Source: Onchocerca lupi
Lineage: Eukaryota; Nematoda; Chromadorea; Rhabditida; Onchocercidae
Direction of reading: 5' to 3'
DNA: 64,000 nt
NCBI GenBank assembly: GCA_028564675.1
Contig: JAOVVO010000076.1
Location: forward strand, 62,001-126,000
Shown here: positions 36,801-49,200 of the stretch, one piece after another
How the letters are laid out: the number at the start of each line of letters is the position of its first letter
Numbering within the stretch: the stretch's first letter is position 1
Made by a program: the position numbers and the translations under genes
The notes under the pieces: model-generated
What the model saw: only the letters and a program-made list of their open reading frames with translations
Told to the model about the DNA's origin: nothing
Databases searched by the model: none

Positions 36801-38972
36801 AATTAATTTTTATTCCTTTTGTTTTTTTTTTTCAGGCTAATCGTGAATCGTTAATTAATAAACGATACTATTTTTATCATTTATTTTACTCATGGAATCT
36901 ATTTCGTTACACCATTGTTCTTGCTTTCAGCTGGTAAAAAAAACAAAAAAAGATATATTGATGATTAGAATAAAATAATAACAATACTAATTTTTTGATA
37001 ATTATCAAAGAAAATTTTTATTTCATTATTGTAATTTAAAAAAAAAAATTTTGAAATAAAATTTTATTTGTGAAAAAGAAGAAGAAAAAAAGAAAAATGT
37101 TAGATTTAAATTATAATTTATGTTTCGAATTTTTTATAATTTATAATTAAATTCATATTTTTGCAAAAACATTTTTTTTAGCTTTTCGAATGCAATCGCC
37201 TTTTATGCTTTATTATTTAATTTGGAAACAATTTCCGGATCATTATTCATGAATACATCAATTCTTGGAGCATTTCGTTACATTCTCAATATTACACTAG
37301 CAACCGTTGATCATGCCTTCAATTTTGTGGGCCGTAAATTTGTCCATACAATTTCAATTATTATTTTCATTCTTAGTATTACATTTATTTTGGTATTAAT
37401 TAAAATTGGTACGTTTATCTTATCATTTCTTTTTTTTTTTTTTTTTGATTAACTAAAATATTTCATCAATTGATTAATTCAATTAAGATGAATATTTTGT
37501 AAATTAATCAATCAATTAAGTAATTTATTGTTTTTTTCTTTTCAAATATTTGAAATTTTCTTTGGTCAAAAAAAAAAATCATTTCAACAAATGTACGCGA
37601 ATTTTTTTTATGATTAAAAAGTAAACCAAATTTTACGTTCATTTACAAAATGGAGTTTAATATAGAAATAGTTTTAATTGTATTTGTAGAAAACATTTTT
37701 TTCAAAAAAAAAAAAAAAAAAATATCAAAAAAATTTGAAATTTATGAATTCAAAGTGAAGCCAAATGTAAAGTTAATATTGCAATAAAAATTCTTATTTT
37801 GAAATACATTAAGTCCTTTCAAATTATATGATAATTTATGAACAAAATTGAATTTAAAATTAAATTTAAAAAATACATTTCTATGTTGTATACATCAAGG
37901 TATGATAAATAGTAATTTATGCCAATTTTAATAAATTTGAGATAATTTTGATAAAAAAAAAAGAATTTTTTTTTTTTAAATTTAAAACATTCAGCAAATA
38001 AATTCAAATTATCAAACAAACATTCCTATCGTATTTCATTTAAAATGATTTTTTCATTTTTTTTTTTTTGTTCAATTCAATTTTTCCTTAAAACATTTAA
38101 GGAGAAATTTGAAGAATGGATTTTTTTTTTCTTTTCATTTTTTTATTTTTTAGATCTTACATTGGAATTTAAAGGACTTATTCGAATATTAATCCTAACT
38201 GGAATGGGTTCCATTTCAATTTTATTCATCATTAATACACTTTCTTGTGCTGAACTTTTTCCTACAGCTATTCGTAATTTAGCTGGCGCTAATGTCGCCA
38301 CATGGAATCGAATTGGATGCATTCTTGCGCCACAAATTATTTATTTGGTTTGTTTTCTTTTTAATCAATTAATATTTTCAAATTTTTAATAACATTTATA
38401 AATGGTACAAATATTCAATTCAATTCAGTATTTCAATTCAACTCATAAAACTATACCGTAGCTTGAAATTTTACAGTAAAAAAATTCGTATTACGATAAT
38501 AATGATATTTAATTTTTATTAATTCTAATTTCTCATAGGTAGGCAATATTATATCATAATGTTAACTATGAAAATTGTACGGATAAAAGAAAAAAAAAAA
38601 AGAAAAAGTTTTTCTTATGCCTATTGAATTATGACAATAGATGAAGTACCAAAACTTTTTACTACTTATCAAATCATTGAAAAGAATTGATTAACAGTTA
38701 CAATAATATAATCGATCAGTTATCTAATTTTCAAAATTAATTCATTTTTTAAAAAATAATCAAATTTTCAGGGTGAAATTGAGCAATCATTACCATATTT
38801 TGTTCTCATCATATTACTCTCTATTGATGCAATCGCATTTCTGATATTTCTACCGGAAACAAAAGCAAAACCACTTAATGATCAAATGCCACCAAAAGAA
38901 AAGTTAATTTTGCAAAGTTGCAAAACAACACGTACAAAGAGCATACCAAATGATGATGAACGAAATTCTTAA
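33853..38972 (+). CDS. SLC22-type organic cation/anion transporter (MFS)
   Basis: Ten exons: 33853-34003, 34376-34530, 34798-34917, 35411-35532, 35957-36136, 36366-36522, 36836-36933, 37182-37408, 38154-38347, 38772-38972; 1605 nt, 534 aa, all phases agree. Layout is typical SLC22: first span at about 25-52, a Cys-rich extracellular loop (C59, C74, C88, C107; sequons N65 and N85), the MFS signature GQLSDLFGRRK (132-142), GGNAIVMYVYVIEN, YESPRWL (246-252) opening the central cytoplasmic loop, a second-half VGRK (377-380), AELFPTAIRN (436-445) and LPETK (495-499), then a Lys/Ser-rich tail. Such proteins are plasma-membrane carriers for organic cations, anions or carnitine; the substrate cannot be read here. 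Exon 4 ends at AT|GTTATT, a weak donor; without it the frame stops at once. Exon 2 has a tandem TAGCAG acceptor. AATAAA at about 39141 may be the poly(A) signal. Confidence 0.93.
34374..34379 (+). other. Tandem NAGNAG acceptor of SLC22-like exon 2
   Basis: TAGCAG (34373-34378) offers two acceptors three bases apart. Both keep frame: use of TAG gives Ala-Ala-Ala-Ser-Pro, use of CAG removes one Ala at the start of the first extracellular loop. Confidence 0.55.
35280..35333. repeat. Three copies of AGATCAAAAACTAG
   Basis: The word occurs three times at spacings of about 18-20 bp within intron 3 of the SLC22-like gene. Confidence 0.85.
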
Positions 38973-39510
38973 TTGCTTAATGAACAAATCAATATTAAAT
39001 ATCACTTAGTTATTGATTTGCATTTATAAATCATTTTGTGTAATCAGTGATAAATTCAATTAAATATGAAATAAGCAATAATGATAAACAACTATCAAGT
39101 ATGAAAGCATGAAAGATTGATGACCGAAATTATTTAATAGAATAAAATTAATCAGTGTGAAAAACGATGGATTTTTCATTTTTCATTATCTTGCAAAAGG
39201 AAATTAGCAAAAAAAAAAAAAAGAAAAAAAATGAAAATGGCAAAAATTTTATAATTATCATAAAAGAGAATTAATTAAAAATTGAAAAATAAATTAATCA
39301 CCTATAATTAATCACAGTTATTTCAAACATTAATTAGATGTTAATAGAATTTTTATGTTTGTTGATAATTTCAGATAAATAATTAATAAATAAAATAATG
39401 ATAATCTATCAAATTTTGAAAAGATAATTGATAATTTTTGACATGAATAAATTCATTAATAATCCCATGTTGTAAAATTTTTCGATCGATATTAGCTATT
39501 CTAGTCATGC

Positions 39511-39534
39511 CATCATCATCATCATCATCATCAT
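39511..39534. repeat. (CAT)8 microsatellite
   Basis: Eight uninterrupted CAT units. Confidence 0.95.
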
Positions 39535-40229
39535 ACATGCTGTTTATCCAAATTGATTTAATTAAATTTTAAAAGGTTGATTTAACTAGTGTAGCAGTCA
39601 TTGATTTAATTATTGTTAAAGTGAAAAAATATTCTTGAAGATGGCTTTTATTTGAAAAAATTTATTCGTAAACACTCAATTGAACACTCAAATGAAGAAA
39701 TTTTACAAAGATTCCATTCACGTCATTCAATACTTTTCTGCCAATCTTTTTTCTTCCTTTTCTTTTCAAATCATTCAATACGACAATGAATAATGATAAG
39801 TGGAAAAGTGATTAGCTAAAGAATAGAATGGAAAAATTGAAATGAATTAATAATGATTGATTATTCCAAGTCATTACATTACATTTCATCTTTAATAATT
39901 CTTACAAATTTTTAGAAGAAAAGTTTTATTATTATTATTAATTTTTATTATTATGAATTAAAGATCTGTTTCTTTTCCCTCCTTTTTTTTTTTTTTTTGA
40001 ATTTATCAAAATTTACAAACAAAAAAATGAAGAGAATGATGATAGTAAAAAAGTGAAATATTTTGAAATATGTGATATGATGAAATAATCAAAGATCTTT
40101 TTTATCAATATATACAAACTTTAGACTTTTACACTCTAATTAATAATTTGTTAATTATGTGTTATTATGGTGACATGAAATGAACAACTTTACTATAAAA
40201 AAGTTTTTGTCGCAAGATCTGATCAATCA

Positions 40230-40560
40230 GGGCATCATTCAATCTTTTGCTCTAGTCGATATTCGAGGAGCAGCGGCTCTTTTTCCAAATTTATTAAATT
40301 CTATCAAACCGAACTAATTTCGATAATTCGATAATTCGCAAATAATTCTTCTCCTAGCAGAGAAAGTTCAAAGTATCGGTTTTCTCGAATTCAACATTCA
40401 AATTCCACCAAACCCCAACAATTCCCAATTTAGACAACTTCTCTCCTATCAAAAGAAGTTTAAATTATCAGTTGTATAATCAATATTCATCAATTTATTG
40501 TGTTACATAGTTGCTGCGAATAAAATTCGCTATATCAAGAACCTCACTGTACAATAACAA
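40230..40560. repeat. Possible old interspersed repeat
   Basis: Less A/T-rich than its flanks, with repeated TTCGATA/TTCGAAT words and two related segments: AATTCTTCTCCTAGCAGAGA... at about 40343 and ACTTCTCTCCTATCAAAAGA... at about 40438, each followed by a 'GTTYAAAKTATCRGTT'-like stretch. The right end CGCTATATCAAGAACCTCAC resembles the ends of short repeats seen in many invertebrate genomes. Boundaries are uncertain. Confidence 0.35.
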
Positions 40561-42747
40561 AATTATCTGTACCAATTTCCAACATCTTCAACAAACAATT
40601 GATTTTTCTTGTTCGAATTTTTGCATTTAATTTCCCGCATTTTATTGATTGAGTTGTTGAACTTTTTCTCATCATTGTTCATTTCACAAATTACTTCTTG
40701 CGACAGATGAAGCGTAAAAAGATCACTTATACGGTATTGGCTGTTGAATCAATTTCAAAATCGATGATATCGGAAATGATTAAGTACTGAATATGCATTA
40801 GTTTGTTTAAATTAAATTTTGATTATTTAGATTAGAATGAAATTATTACTTGAAATTAAATTAAATTATACAGTAAATTTTCTATTTTAAATTTGTTATA
40901 CTAAGAGAAGCAAAATTGTTTTTTTGTTTTCTTTCAATTCATAATTCAATTCAATTTTTTAATTATATTTATTCGAAAAAAAAAAGTGAAAATCCTGGAA
41001 AATATGACATTTGCTTTTAATTCACTATATTCATATCGTATTTATGATGAATTGCCGTAAATTTGTTCCATATACCCTTCAAAATTAACGCTCTCATTTT
41101 ATTTGATGTATACATTAGCGAATTATTTATTAATTACTGTATTTTAGTTGGACATTTTTACAGGCTACTGTACCTTAAAAAGGTTCCAGTTACTGTAACA
41201 TGAAATATTACAAATGTTACATTATGTTCATTTGCTATTGCTTAGTTCAGAATTTGTTGAAATAATAAATTTAAATTGAAATCAGCAAACTAATTTTATT
41301 TCAATTTATATTTTTGCAAATTTATACTTAATTTTCAATAATAATCCAAATTTTCATTTTTACTAAATATTTTATTTTAATTTTCAATGAAAATTTCTTA
41401 AGTAATGTGAAAATTAAGACATTATTGTTAAGCTTTTTGTGATGATTTTTGCAGTGTTTCAGTGCAACATAAATTAACGGAAAAAAGATTAAATCTAATC
41501 AGATAATTGATTTATCTCTCAAAATAGATCAAAACGATGAAATGTAAGATTGATTTATTTTTGCAGAAATGGTTTGATGTATAAATTGAAGTGAATTTTT
41601 AACATCAAAATATGAAAAAAAAAAATCTCGAAGCAATTTATGCCGAAATAATTAAAGGAAATGCTAAAATACTGGAAAAGTTAAAGTAATAGCAAATTTA
41701 TCTCTTCATGAAGATAAGAAGTTATGATTCACTTGCTATCATAAATTATTCAAAGATTCTTGCGAAAAATTTCCTTGTATGTTATTTCGTAAATATGTTA
41801 AGGCATAATTTTCAGAATATTTCTTATCCAAAAATCAATAAATCTTACTTCAAGTATCAGCAAATATTGCACATTTCCATCACAATTATTTCTAAATAAA
41901 ACTTTTTAGATATCCAAAATGTAATATAATGATAATTTTCGCAAATTAATCAAGTATTGATTAGTATTTTAAACTTTTTCATTTTTCGTTTTTTTTCTTT
42001 TCTTTTTTTTTCATAAGAACAATGTAAAAAAAAAAAAAGCTAAAAAAAAAATTTGTTAAAAAACCTAATTGATTAATTAATTTTAATTCTTTTTTTTTCA
42101 GAGGAAAAATATGAAAATATTTGATTAAAAGAAAAAATGAATGAATAAAATAAATTAAAGTAATAAAATCTTAATTAATATACAAAAATAAAACTTTTCT
42201 TTTGAAAGAGAAAAAATTTGATAAAAAGAGAAAAAGAAGGAGAAAAAAATATTTACAAATCCATTTGTTATGATAACTTAATTCATAAATCATTGAAGCA
42301 GAAATTTTTTTTTTTTTTTTTTTGATTAATTACTTTCTACTATTACCTATTTTTATTGCAATTTTACTTTTCTCTCTTTTTTTTTCTTCTAAAATAAATC
42401 ATGATTGTTTAGAAAAAAAAACTTTTTTCTTTTTTTTTTTCTACCTCTCCGCCTGCTAAGTGCTTTTTTTTTTTTTTTTTCAACTAAAATATTAAAAAGA
42501 TGTTATTTTAATCGTTTTTAGATTGTTTAAAAAGTATATTTTGTGGTTTGTATAATATACTTCAAAAATGTCTGATTGAATAATTTCTTTCTTTTTCTTT
42601 TTTCATTTTCATTTTCTTTACATAATATTATAAGAGTTTTTTTGCTCTTTTTTTTTTTCTTTCTTTTACTTTTAAATATCAAAACTTTCTCTTTTTTTTT
42701 TTTCTTTACTCAAGAAGAAGAGGTGGAGAATTGAAAAAGTATTGAAA

Positions 42748-42792
42748 AAGAAGAAGAAGGAGGAGGAGCAGAAGAAGAAGAAGAAGAAGAAG
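42748..42792. repeat. (GAA)n/(GGA)n purine tract
   Basis: AAGAAGAAGG, AGGAGGAGCAG and a run of seven or more AAG units in succession. Confidence 0.9.
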
Positions 42793-43184
42793 CTTTAACG
42801 GAAGGAAAAGATTTCATCCTCCTTTTCAGCTCTCTTTTAAACCAAAAAATTCAAACTTTTTTTTTTTTTAACGCCTCTCCATTGGGTTTATTTATTATTT
42901 TGTAATACATATATATATATCAATATATTTTGTTACCTGCACAGAAAAGAGAAAATTGGAAAAACAAAAATATCGAATTCTATTTTCAATATTAAAAAAT
43001 ATCATTCAACATCATTTAGCCAAATGTAAACTGCTACATACAGGTAATTGATATGAAAAATTTATTAAAATGATAACTTTAATTAATCAATTAATTAATT
43101 GATGTTAATTATTAATTAACAACTATTATTATTAAATATAACAAAAATTATTTTGCTATATCGATCAATGAATTACAATTATAG

Positions 43185-43243
43185 GTGTTATCAAATATTG
43201 ATAAATTGCGATTTAAATCAATGACGCTTCGAATTTCAACGTC
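43185..43243 (+). promoter_or_regulatory. Candidate 5' leader of the channel gene with upstream ATG
   Basis: AATTATAG ends at 43184 and may be a trans-splice acceptor. The leader contains an out-of-frame ATG at 43221 whose frame (MTLRISTSC...) runs through exon 1 and meets TAG exactly across the exon 1/exon 2 junction (T|AG). It would be a 30-codon upstream ORF overlapping the true start at 43244. Confidence 0.4.
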
Positions 43244-46200
43244 ATGCATCATCTTATTTCCTTCCTTTTCATCATTTATCGTATCATTTATAGCGGTACA
43301 TTCGGTTATATGTAAGTTAAAAATGAATTTTTTTTTTTTCAATTTTTTATTATTCAAATTTTTTACGAGTAAATTTTAATTGAAATAAGAAGTTTTAGGT
43401 TTTAAAAAATTTTTTAAAATTGAATCATTGTTGCTCATTCTCTAATCCGTTATCATCTAAAAATAATACCACTAAAACTGATATTTGATATCCGAATATT
43501 TGTATATCTTCATAAACAATACTAAATTCTTTATTTGATACCCGAAATATTTGCATCCTCATAAACAATATTAAATTCTTTTTCGCTGCTAAAATTTTCA
43601 CATTTTCTATCAATAGTGATTAATTTTTTCTTTTTTCAATCTTGTTAAAAAAAATTAAAAGCTAGCGAAAAATTTGAAATAATTTTATAAGTAAATTCTT
43701 AATTTGTTATTAAAATGAGCAATAGACAATTTAAATCATTTTAAGTTATAAATTTACCATACTGCACAATTAAAATGCAATTATAATTTAAATTTTTGAA
43801 ATTACTACTTAAACTTGTTATTTCAATTTTTGTATGCAACTTTTAGAACAGAAAGTATATATTAAAGTAGTAATTCGAGAAATTTGTTTTTATAGTTTCT
43901 GAAAAAATTTTTGAAATTTAATCAAGAAAAATGTCGCAGAATTACTTATTATTTGTTTACAATTTTTTCCAAATTTCAATCTTGCCATTTATTGTTATTT
44001 ACTTTTATACAACAAGCATTAATGTAACTAGGTAATGCGCTATGATAGGTTTGAAAAGTTGACGAAAATAAGAATTTATTTTTTCATTATTATCAAATTT
44101 ATCATAATATTTCATTAAATTTTGAAATAGAACACTTTTTTATCATTTTCCTATTCTATGCACAGCTTACCTTAATTGCAATTTGTCGATTTTAACGCGG
44201 AAATTCAATTCAAGTATTCAAGTTCATTTTCCTTTTGCTTCTTGTCTTATCATGTCAGTGAAATCAACTTGATTTGAAAGTTACCGCCTGACAACATATC
44301 ATTTTTAACCTTTCACTCAATCATTTAAACAAAAAAAGATTATGATAACCACAGCTAACATGACAATATTACTGATTCAAACTGACAACTTATCAAATAT
44401 CATTTATCTTCCTCATTTCCATTTCTATTTCTTCGGTTGAAAAAATTATCATTTAAATAACTCTTAAACTGATAAAGAATTCTATAGAAAGATTGTATGG
44501 AAAATGTTTTATATAATGCTTGATGAAATTTTCATGCAAATATTTAATCAATAATCACTTAATCAAATCTTCAAATATTAAATTAAAATTGTAAAGTTTG
44601 TTAATTCTGTTGCATACTTGAAGATGACATAATTTATGATTATGTTAGTATTTATTCACTATTTGAATTAAATTCAATAATAATGGCTACAAATAAAATT
44701 ACACTAAATATTCGATAAGCATTTTGCCCAAGTAGTTAAAATCATTCAAAATTTTAAGTGAATTATGCAAATGTTTTAAACAAATTTCAAAATAAGCAAA
44801 TAAAAAATAAAAAAAACGAAAAAGTCGAAGTACAATAAATATTGGGGTTTTAATTGTTGTAAATTAATTACAATAAATAAATTCTAAAAGAGAGAGACAG
44901 AAAGCCCTATTAGTTAATTAATATTTATATATAAGTCTAAATTTTTATACATATATATAGGAACTAGAATTAAGTCATTAATATTATTATTTTTTTTATT
45001 TTTCAAAAAATTTTACCAAAATTTATATTTTTTAATTTACGGAAATATCTCTGTTCTTGATAAATTGTGAAAAAAAATAGTATATACTTTCTATTTTTTT
45101 TTTTTGAACAGCTGTTTGTTGAAAGTTATACAAATTCATCGTTATTTAGCAAATGTTCTGAAATTAAAAGAGAAATAATAAAATATATAAAAATAGTTAA
45201 ATCAAATAAATAAATAATTTCAAATTCTAGGAATAAAAATGGAAATTTTTCAATATTTTTGACAAAAAAAAAAAAATTCGCATTTTTTAGAGATTTTTGA
45301 TGTCGAACAAAATTTCATTTTTTTTAAATAAGCAAAATAAATTATAAGTATTGCTTGTTGTAGCAGTAGAAGATTTTTTTTTTCTGTAAATTTTCGGATA
45401 AATTGTTTGAAATACAAAATTAAGCAATATTTATAATAAAATGACAATGCAGAATTGATCAATATTCCGCCAATTTTTGCTTGAAATTTAAATTTAAAAC
45501 TAAATTTGAGATTTTTTTTTTTTTTTTTGTCACTTACACCATGTTTTTCAATTTTTTTTTTTTCTTTTTTTAACTGATGTATGAATAGAAATTTTTGGAA
45601 AAGTACTTTTGTCATCATTGAAACAAATTCGAAGTCAGATTTATCCTTTATTTTCCATCACATCTTCTCTCAATTCTTTCGGTGAAAAAAAAAAAGATTT
45701 TTTTTTTTTTTTTTTCTTTGTGAAAGTTTCATTTTTAAACATACAGAAAAATTTATCTTATTCCCAAAGCTTTCAATTATTATTTCTAAAATGCAACCCA
45801 AAGTTTTTTTTCGCTTTTTTCAAATTCCCAATGCATTCGCTTGTTCTGTTCAAAATTAACGATTTTATTCTTATCACTTGCATTTGTAAATTATTTTTGA
45901 AGACAAAATTTTTTTTTGTCGATGACAGATATAATGTTCATGAAATATTTCATATCATATCTTTAATTTTTAAATCAATAATTTACAGAAAAAAAAATAA
46001 AAACAATTATTAAAATGTATATTCAAGAAAGAAAAAAAAAAGAAAGAATTCATTGGTGAAAATTTAAATTTTTTCAGGAAAAATTTCAATGATTAATTTA
46101 AAAAAAAAATAAATCATAAAATTTGTCAATTAGTTTTTTAATGTATAATTTTTACGTGATAATGACAGTTTTTTTGTTTTTTTGAAATATTTTATAGAAT

Positions 46201-49200
46201 ATCTATTTTATCACTGTTTGTTCAGGAAAATTAATTGCTTATGATTAATTATTTCCAGAAATATTGGAAATTTTCTTTTTTATTTGTCAGTTCAAGTTTC
46301 CGAAAAAAAAATTTTAACTTATCATTAACTTTCGGCATATATTTGTTGGCTAATTATTTTCATTTAAAAATTTGATCAAAATTTAAATTCAAAAATAAGA
46401 GTTCATAAAATGAATTGAAAATTGCTTCTTGCAAAAGGAATGATGTTAGAAAATCAAATTTTGAAGAGTATTTGGGAAAAGATGAATGAATGGATTAAAG
46501 ATTTCTGCTTTAAAAGCAATATTTTGCAATAATCCTAATCATTTTTTATAATATATCCTATCTATATTTAATAGTACTTCATATTGAATACTTAATATAT
46601 AATCAAAATGGAAATCATATCAGCTTTTTAACGCAAATTATGATTCATTTCAAATTTTCTCATCTTTTTTTTTTCCATCGAAACAAAATTTTACGATAAT
46701 TTCTAATGCAATTATTTTACTATGAATAAAGAATTAAATACTATTTTGAATTTAAAATTAACTATTGCGTAAAATTTAAAAGTTTAAAATTTTTGATAAT
46801 TTTTTTTGATTCTAAGTTTTCAATTAGTTATTAAATTTTGAGAAAAAAAAAATTAATAGAACAAAAAATGTTAGTTTACTGAAAAAATTTAAATATTTCA
46901 GAGAATATCCAAGTACTACAACTATCAATACAACAGTTATCTCTGATATCTTGAATCGACTTGTTGATAAATCAACTTATGATAAGAGATTAAGGCCTAA
47001 ATATGGTGCTGAACCGGTTGACGTAGGTATAACGATTCACGTCTCCAGTATCAGCGCTGTTTCCGAGGTTGATATGGTATGTCATGAAATTATTTTTTCA
47101 AATTAGTTTACAAAAGAATTGTTATGAGAAATTATTTTTCATTTGTATTTATATTAATTTAATTGATTACTCAATTTTTTGAATATTTCATATAAATTAG
47201 CAATTAATTAATTTTTAACAATTTCAATATATATATATGAGTTATGTTTTAATTAAAACAGAAAATTTGATTATTTTTTATGAAAATTCTTTCACTGTTA
47301 TAACAAATTTTATGCAATCAAATAGATAAAATGAACCATAGAATAATTTAATTTACTTATGTTAAACAACATTAATGTTTTAAAAAAAGAAAGACAATTT
47401 TTTGATTAAGAAAATTTCTATTTTTAGATTTTAAATTCGGAAAATTTTCGCGCTTTTTTCTTTTTTGAAATTTTACTTTCAGTAAAAAATTTTATGTAAA
47501 AGTAATCAGTAATTTGGTTGACAAATTTTTCTTCTCGATGAGATAATAAATAGAATTTCTGATCAAATTTCAAACATTCATCACATTTGTATTTGTTGTA
47601 TTTTTAAATGAATCATTTTCAAAAGTGCAGAACAAAATATAATCCAGTTGAATTCCATTTCAAAACTATAAATTATTTTAAGAAATTATATGAGACCAAA
47701 ATTTAAATTGAAATTTTCGTTTTTAAAAGATTTCATCAATTTCATCCTAAAAATTCAAATTATTTTATTAATTTCATGAATAGTGATTTTCGAGGGATTT
47801 TAAGCGTAGCAATAAATAGAAAAATTATTTCTTGAGAAATTAAAAAAATGATTTATTCCAATTATTTAATAAAATTAATTATTTTGTTTCAGCTAATTGA
47901 TATTTGATGTTGTGTACAAGAAACTTTGCAACTGAATCTAGTAAATATCAATTTAACTTGGCTTTAGCAAAAACTTGGCTCATAGCAATATCACCAGTAC
48001 TTAATATCTCTTGGGAATTACATAATTTTAATAAATTTTCCTAAAAGTCAAGTAATTTTGCCAGATGCATGAAGAATGTTTTACCAGTTAGTAAGAATTA
48101 GATTTAAAACTTGTTTACGCATAAAATTCAAATTCAAATTATCTTTTATTATCAAAATCAAGAATGAAATAATTATAAATTATCAGTGAAATTACAGTTT
48201 CAAACAGTATTATGACTTTTTTTTTCACGATTATGTCATTAGTTGACAAATTTGAAAAATATATCATTTAAAATTTCAACAAAAAAAATGAAAATGTAAA
48301 ATTAATGAAAACAAAATAATCTCATAATATTGCATGGCATCTTGTTTTGTTTTTGAAATAAATTACATGAATTCTTTTTTTTTTTTAATGAATGTCCTTC
48401 AAATCAATATTGTTTGACATGCAAAAAAAAAATTTTTTTTTCTCTTTTGCTCAAAAATTCTTTTATCTCATCTCATAAATTGGCCATATCAAGAATGATA
48501 TGAAAAAGAAAAAAATATAAAATAAAATAAACTCAAATATATATTTTTTGAAAAAATGTCTATAATTTTATTCAATACTGATTTTTGATCTTATTTCTAT
48601 GCCAATTATTGAAATGAAAAAAAAAAAATTGATTTTTTGAATAAAATTATATATTGAATATATTAATGATAATGTTACTTTTTTGTAATCTATCTTATTT
48701 TTAATAATTGCAATTTTATGTTGAAATAATTGGTTTAATCAAATATTAATTAATAATCCAAAATAAAATATTATAACGAAAAGGACAGCTGATCAATTTT
48801 TCTAATCAAACATATTTAAATAAAACTTCGAAACATTTTATGCCAAATTAGAATTGTTCAGTGAGATTAATTGCGTGACAAGAAGTTATTATACATATTG
48901 ATAAAATATTGTGATAAAAAATTGTTGTCACAAAATATTGATTTTGGTGATATTTTTTTTTTTGAACAAAAACAATCCGCTTGATGTCTGCTTTTTGTTT
49001 CCTTTTTTTTTGTATGTGAGCGAGAGATGATTTTTTTTTTAATTTTTATATTTCAAATTTTAAATATTAGAAATGAGTTATTTCACTTTCAGAAATAGTT
49101 TAATTCATTTATCATATTTATTTAAGTTTTCTTATTGATTTATTTTCAAATTTCAATTTGCTACATTAATCTATTTAAAGAATGATTCAAATCAAACAGT

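Larger units (their letters stand above)
38973..43184. other. Intergenic region between the transporter and the channel locus
   Basis: No exon supported. Holds a (CAT)8 run at 39511-39534, a more complex block at about 40230-40560 listed separately, many poly(T) tracts and a GAA/GAG-rich tract at 42748-42792. It should contain the promoter of the channel locus, but I see no recognisable element. Confidence 0.5.

Noticed and set aside
38045..38153. 5' extension of the open frame into transporter exon 9
   Set aside because: The added Phe-rich stretch is intron sequence ahead of a TTTTTAG acceptor; phase agreement with exon 8 requires the start at 38154.
43221..43311. ATG at 43221 as the start of the channel gene (MTLRISTSC...)
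   Set aside because: Joining this frame to exon 2 creates TAG at the junction. The ATG at 43244 gives a signal peptide and joins in frame.
45250..46013. Opposed open frames of 122 and 134 codons in channel intron 1
   Set aside because: Long Phe/Lys runs from poly(T)/poly(A); no conserved motif and located inside an intron.
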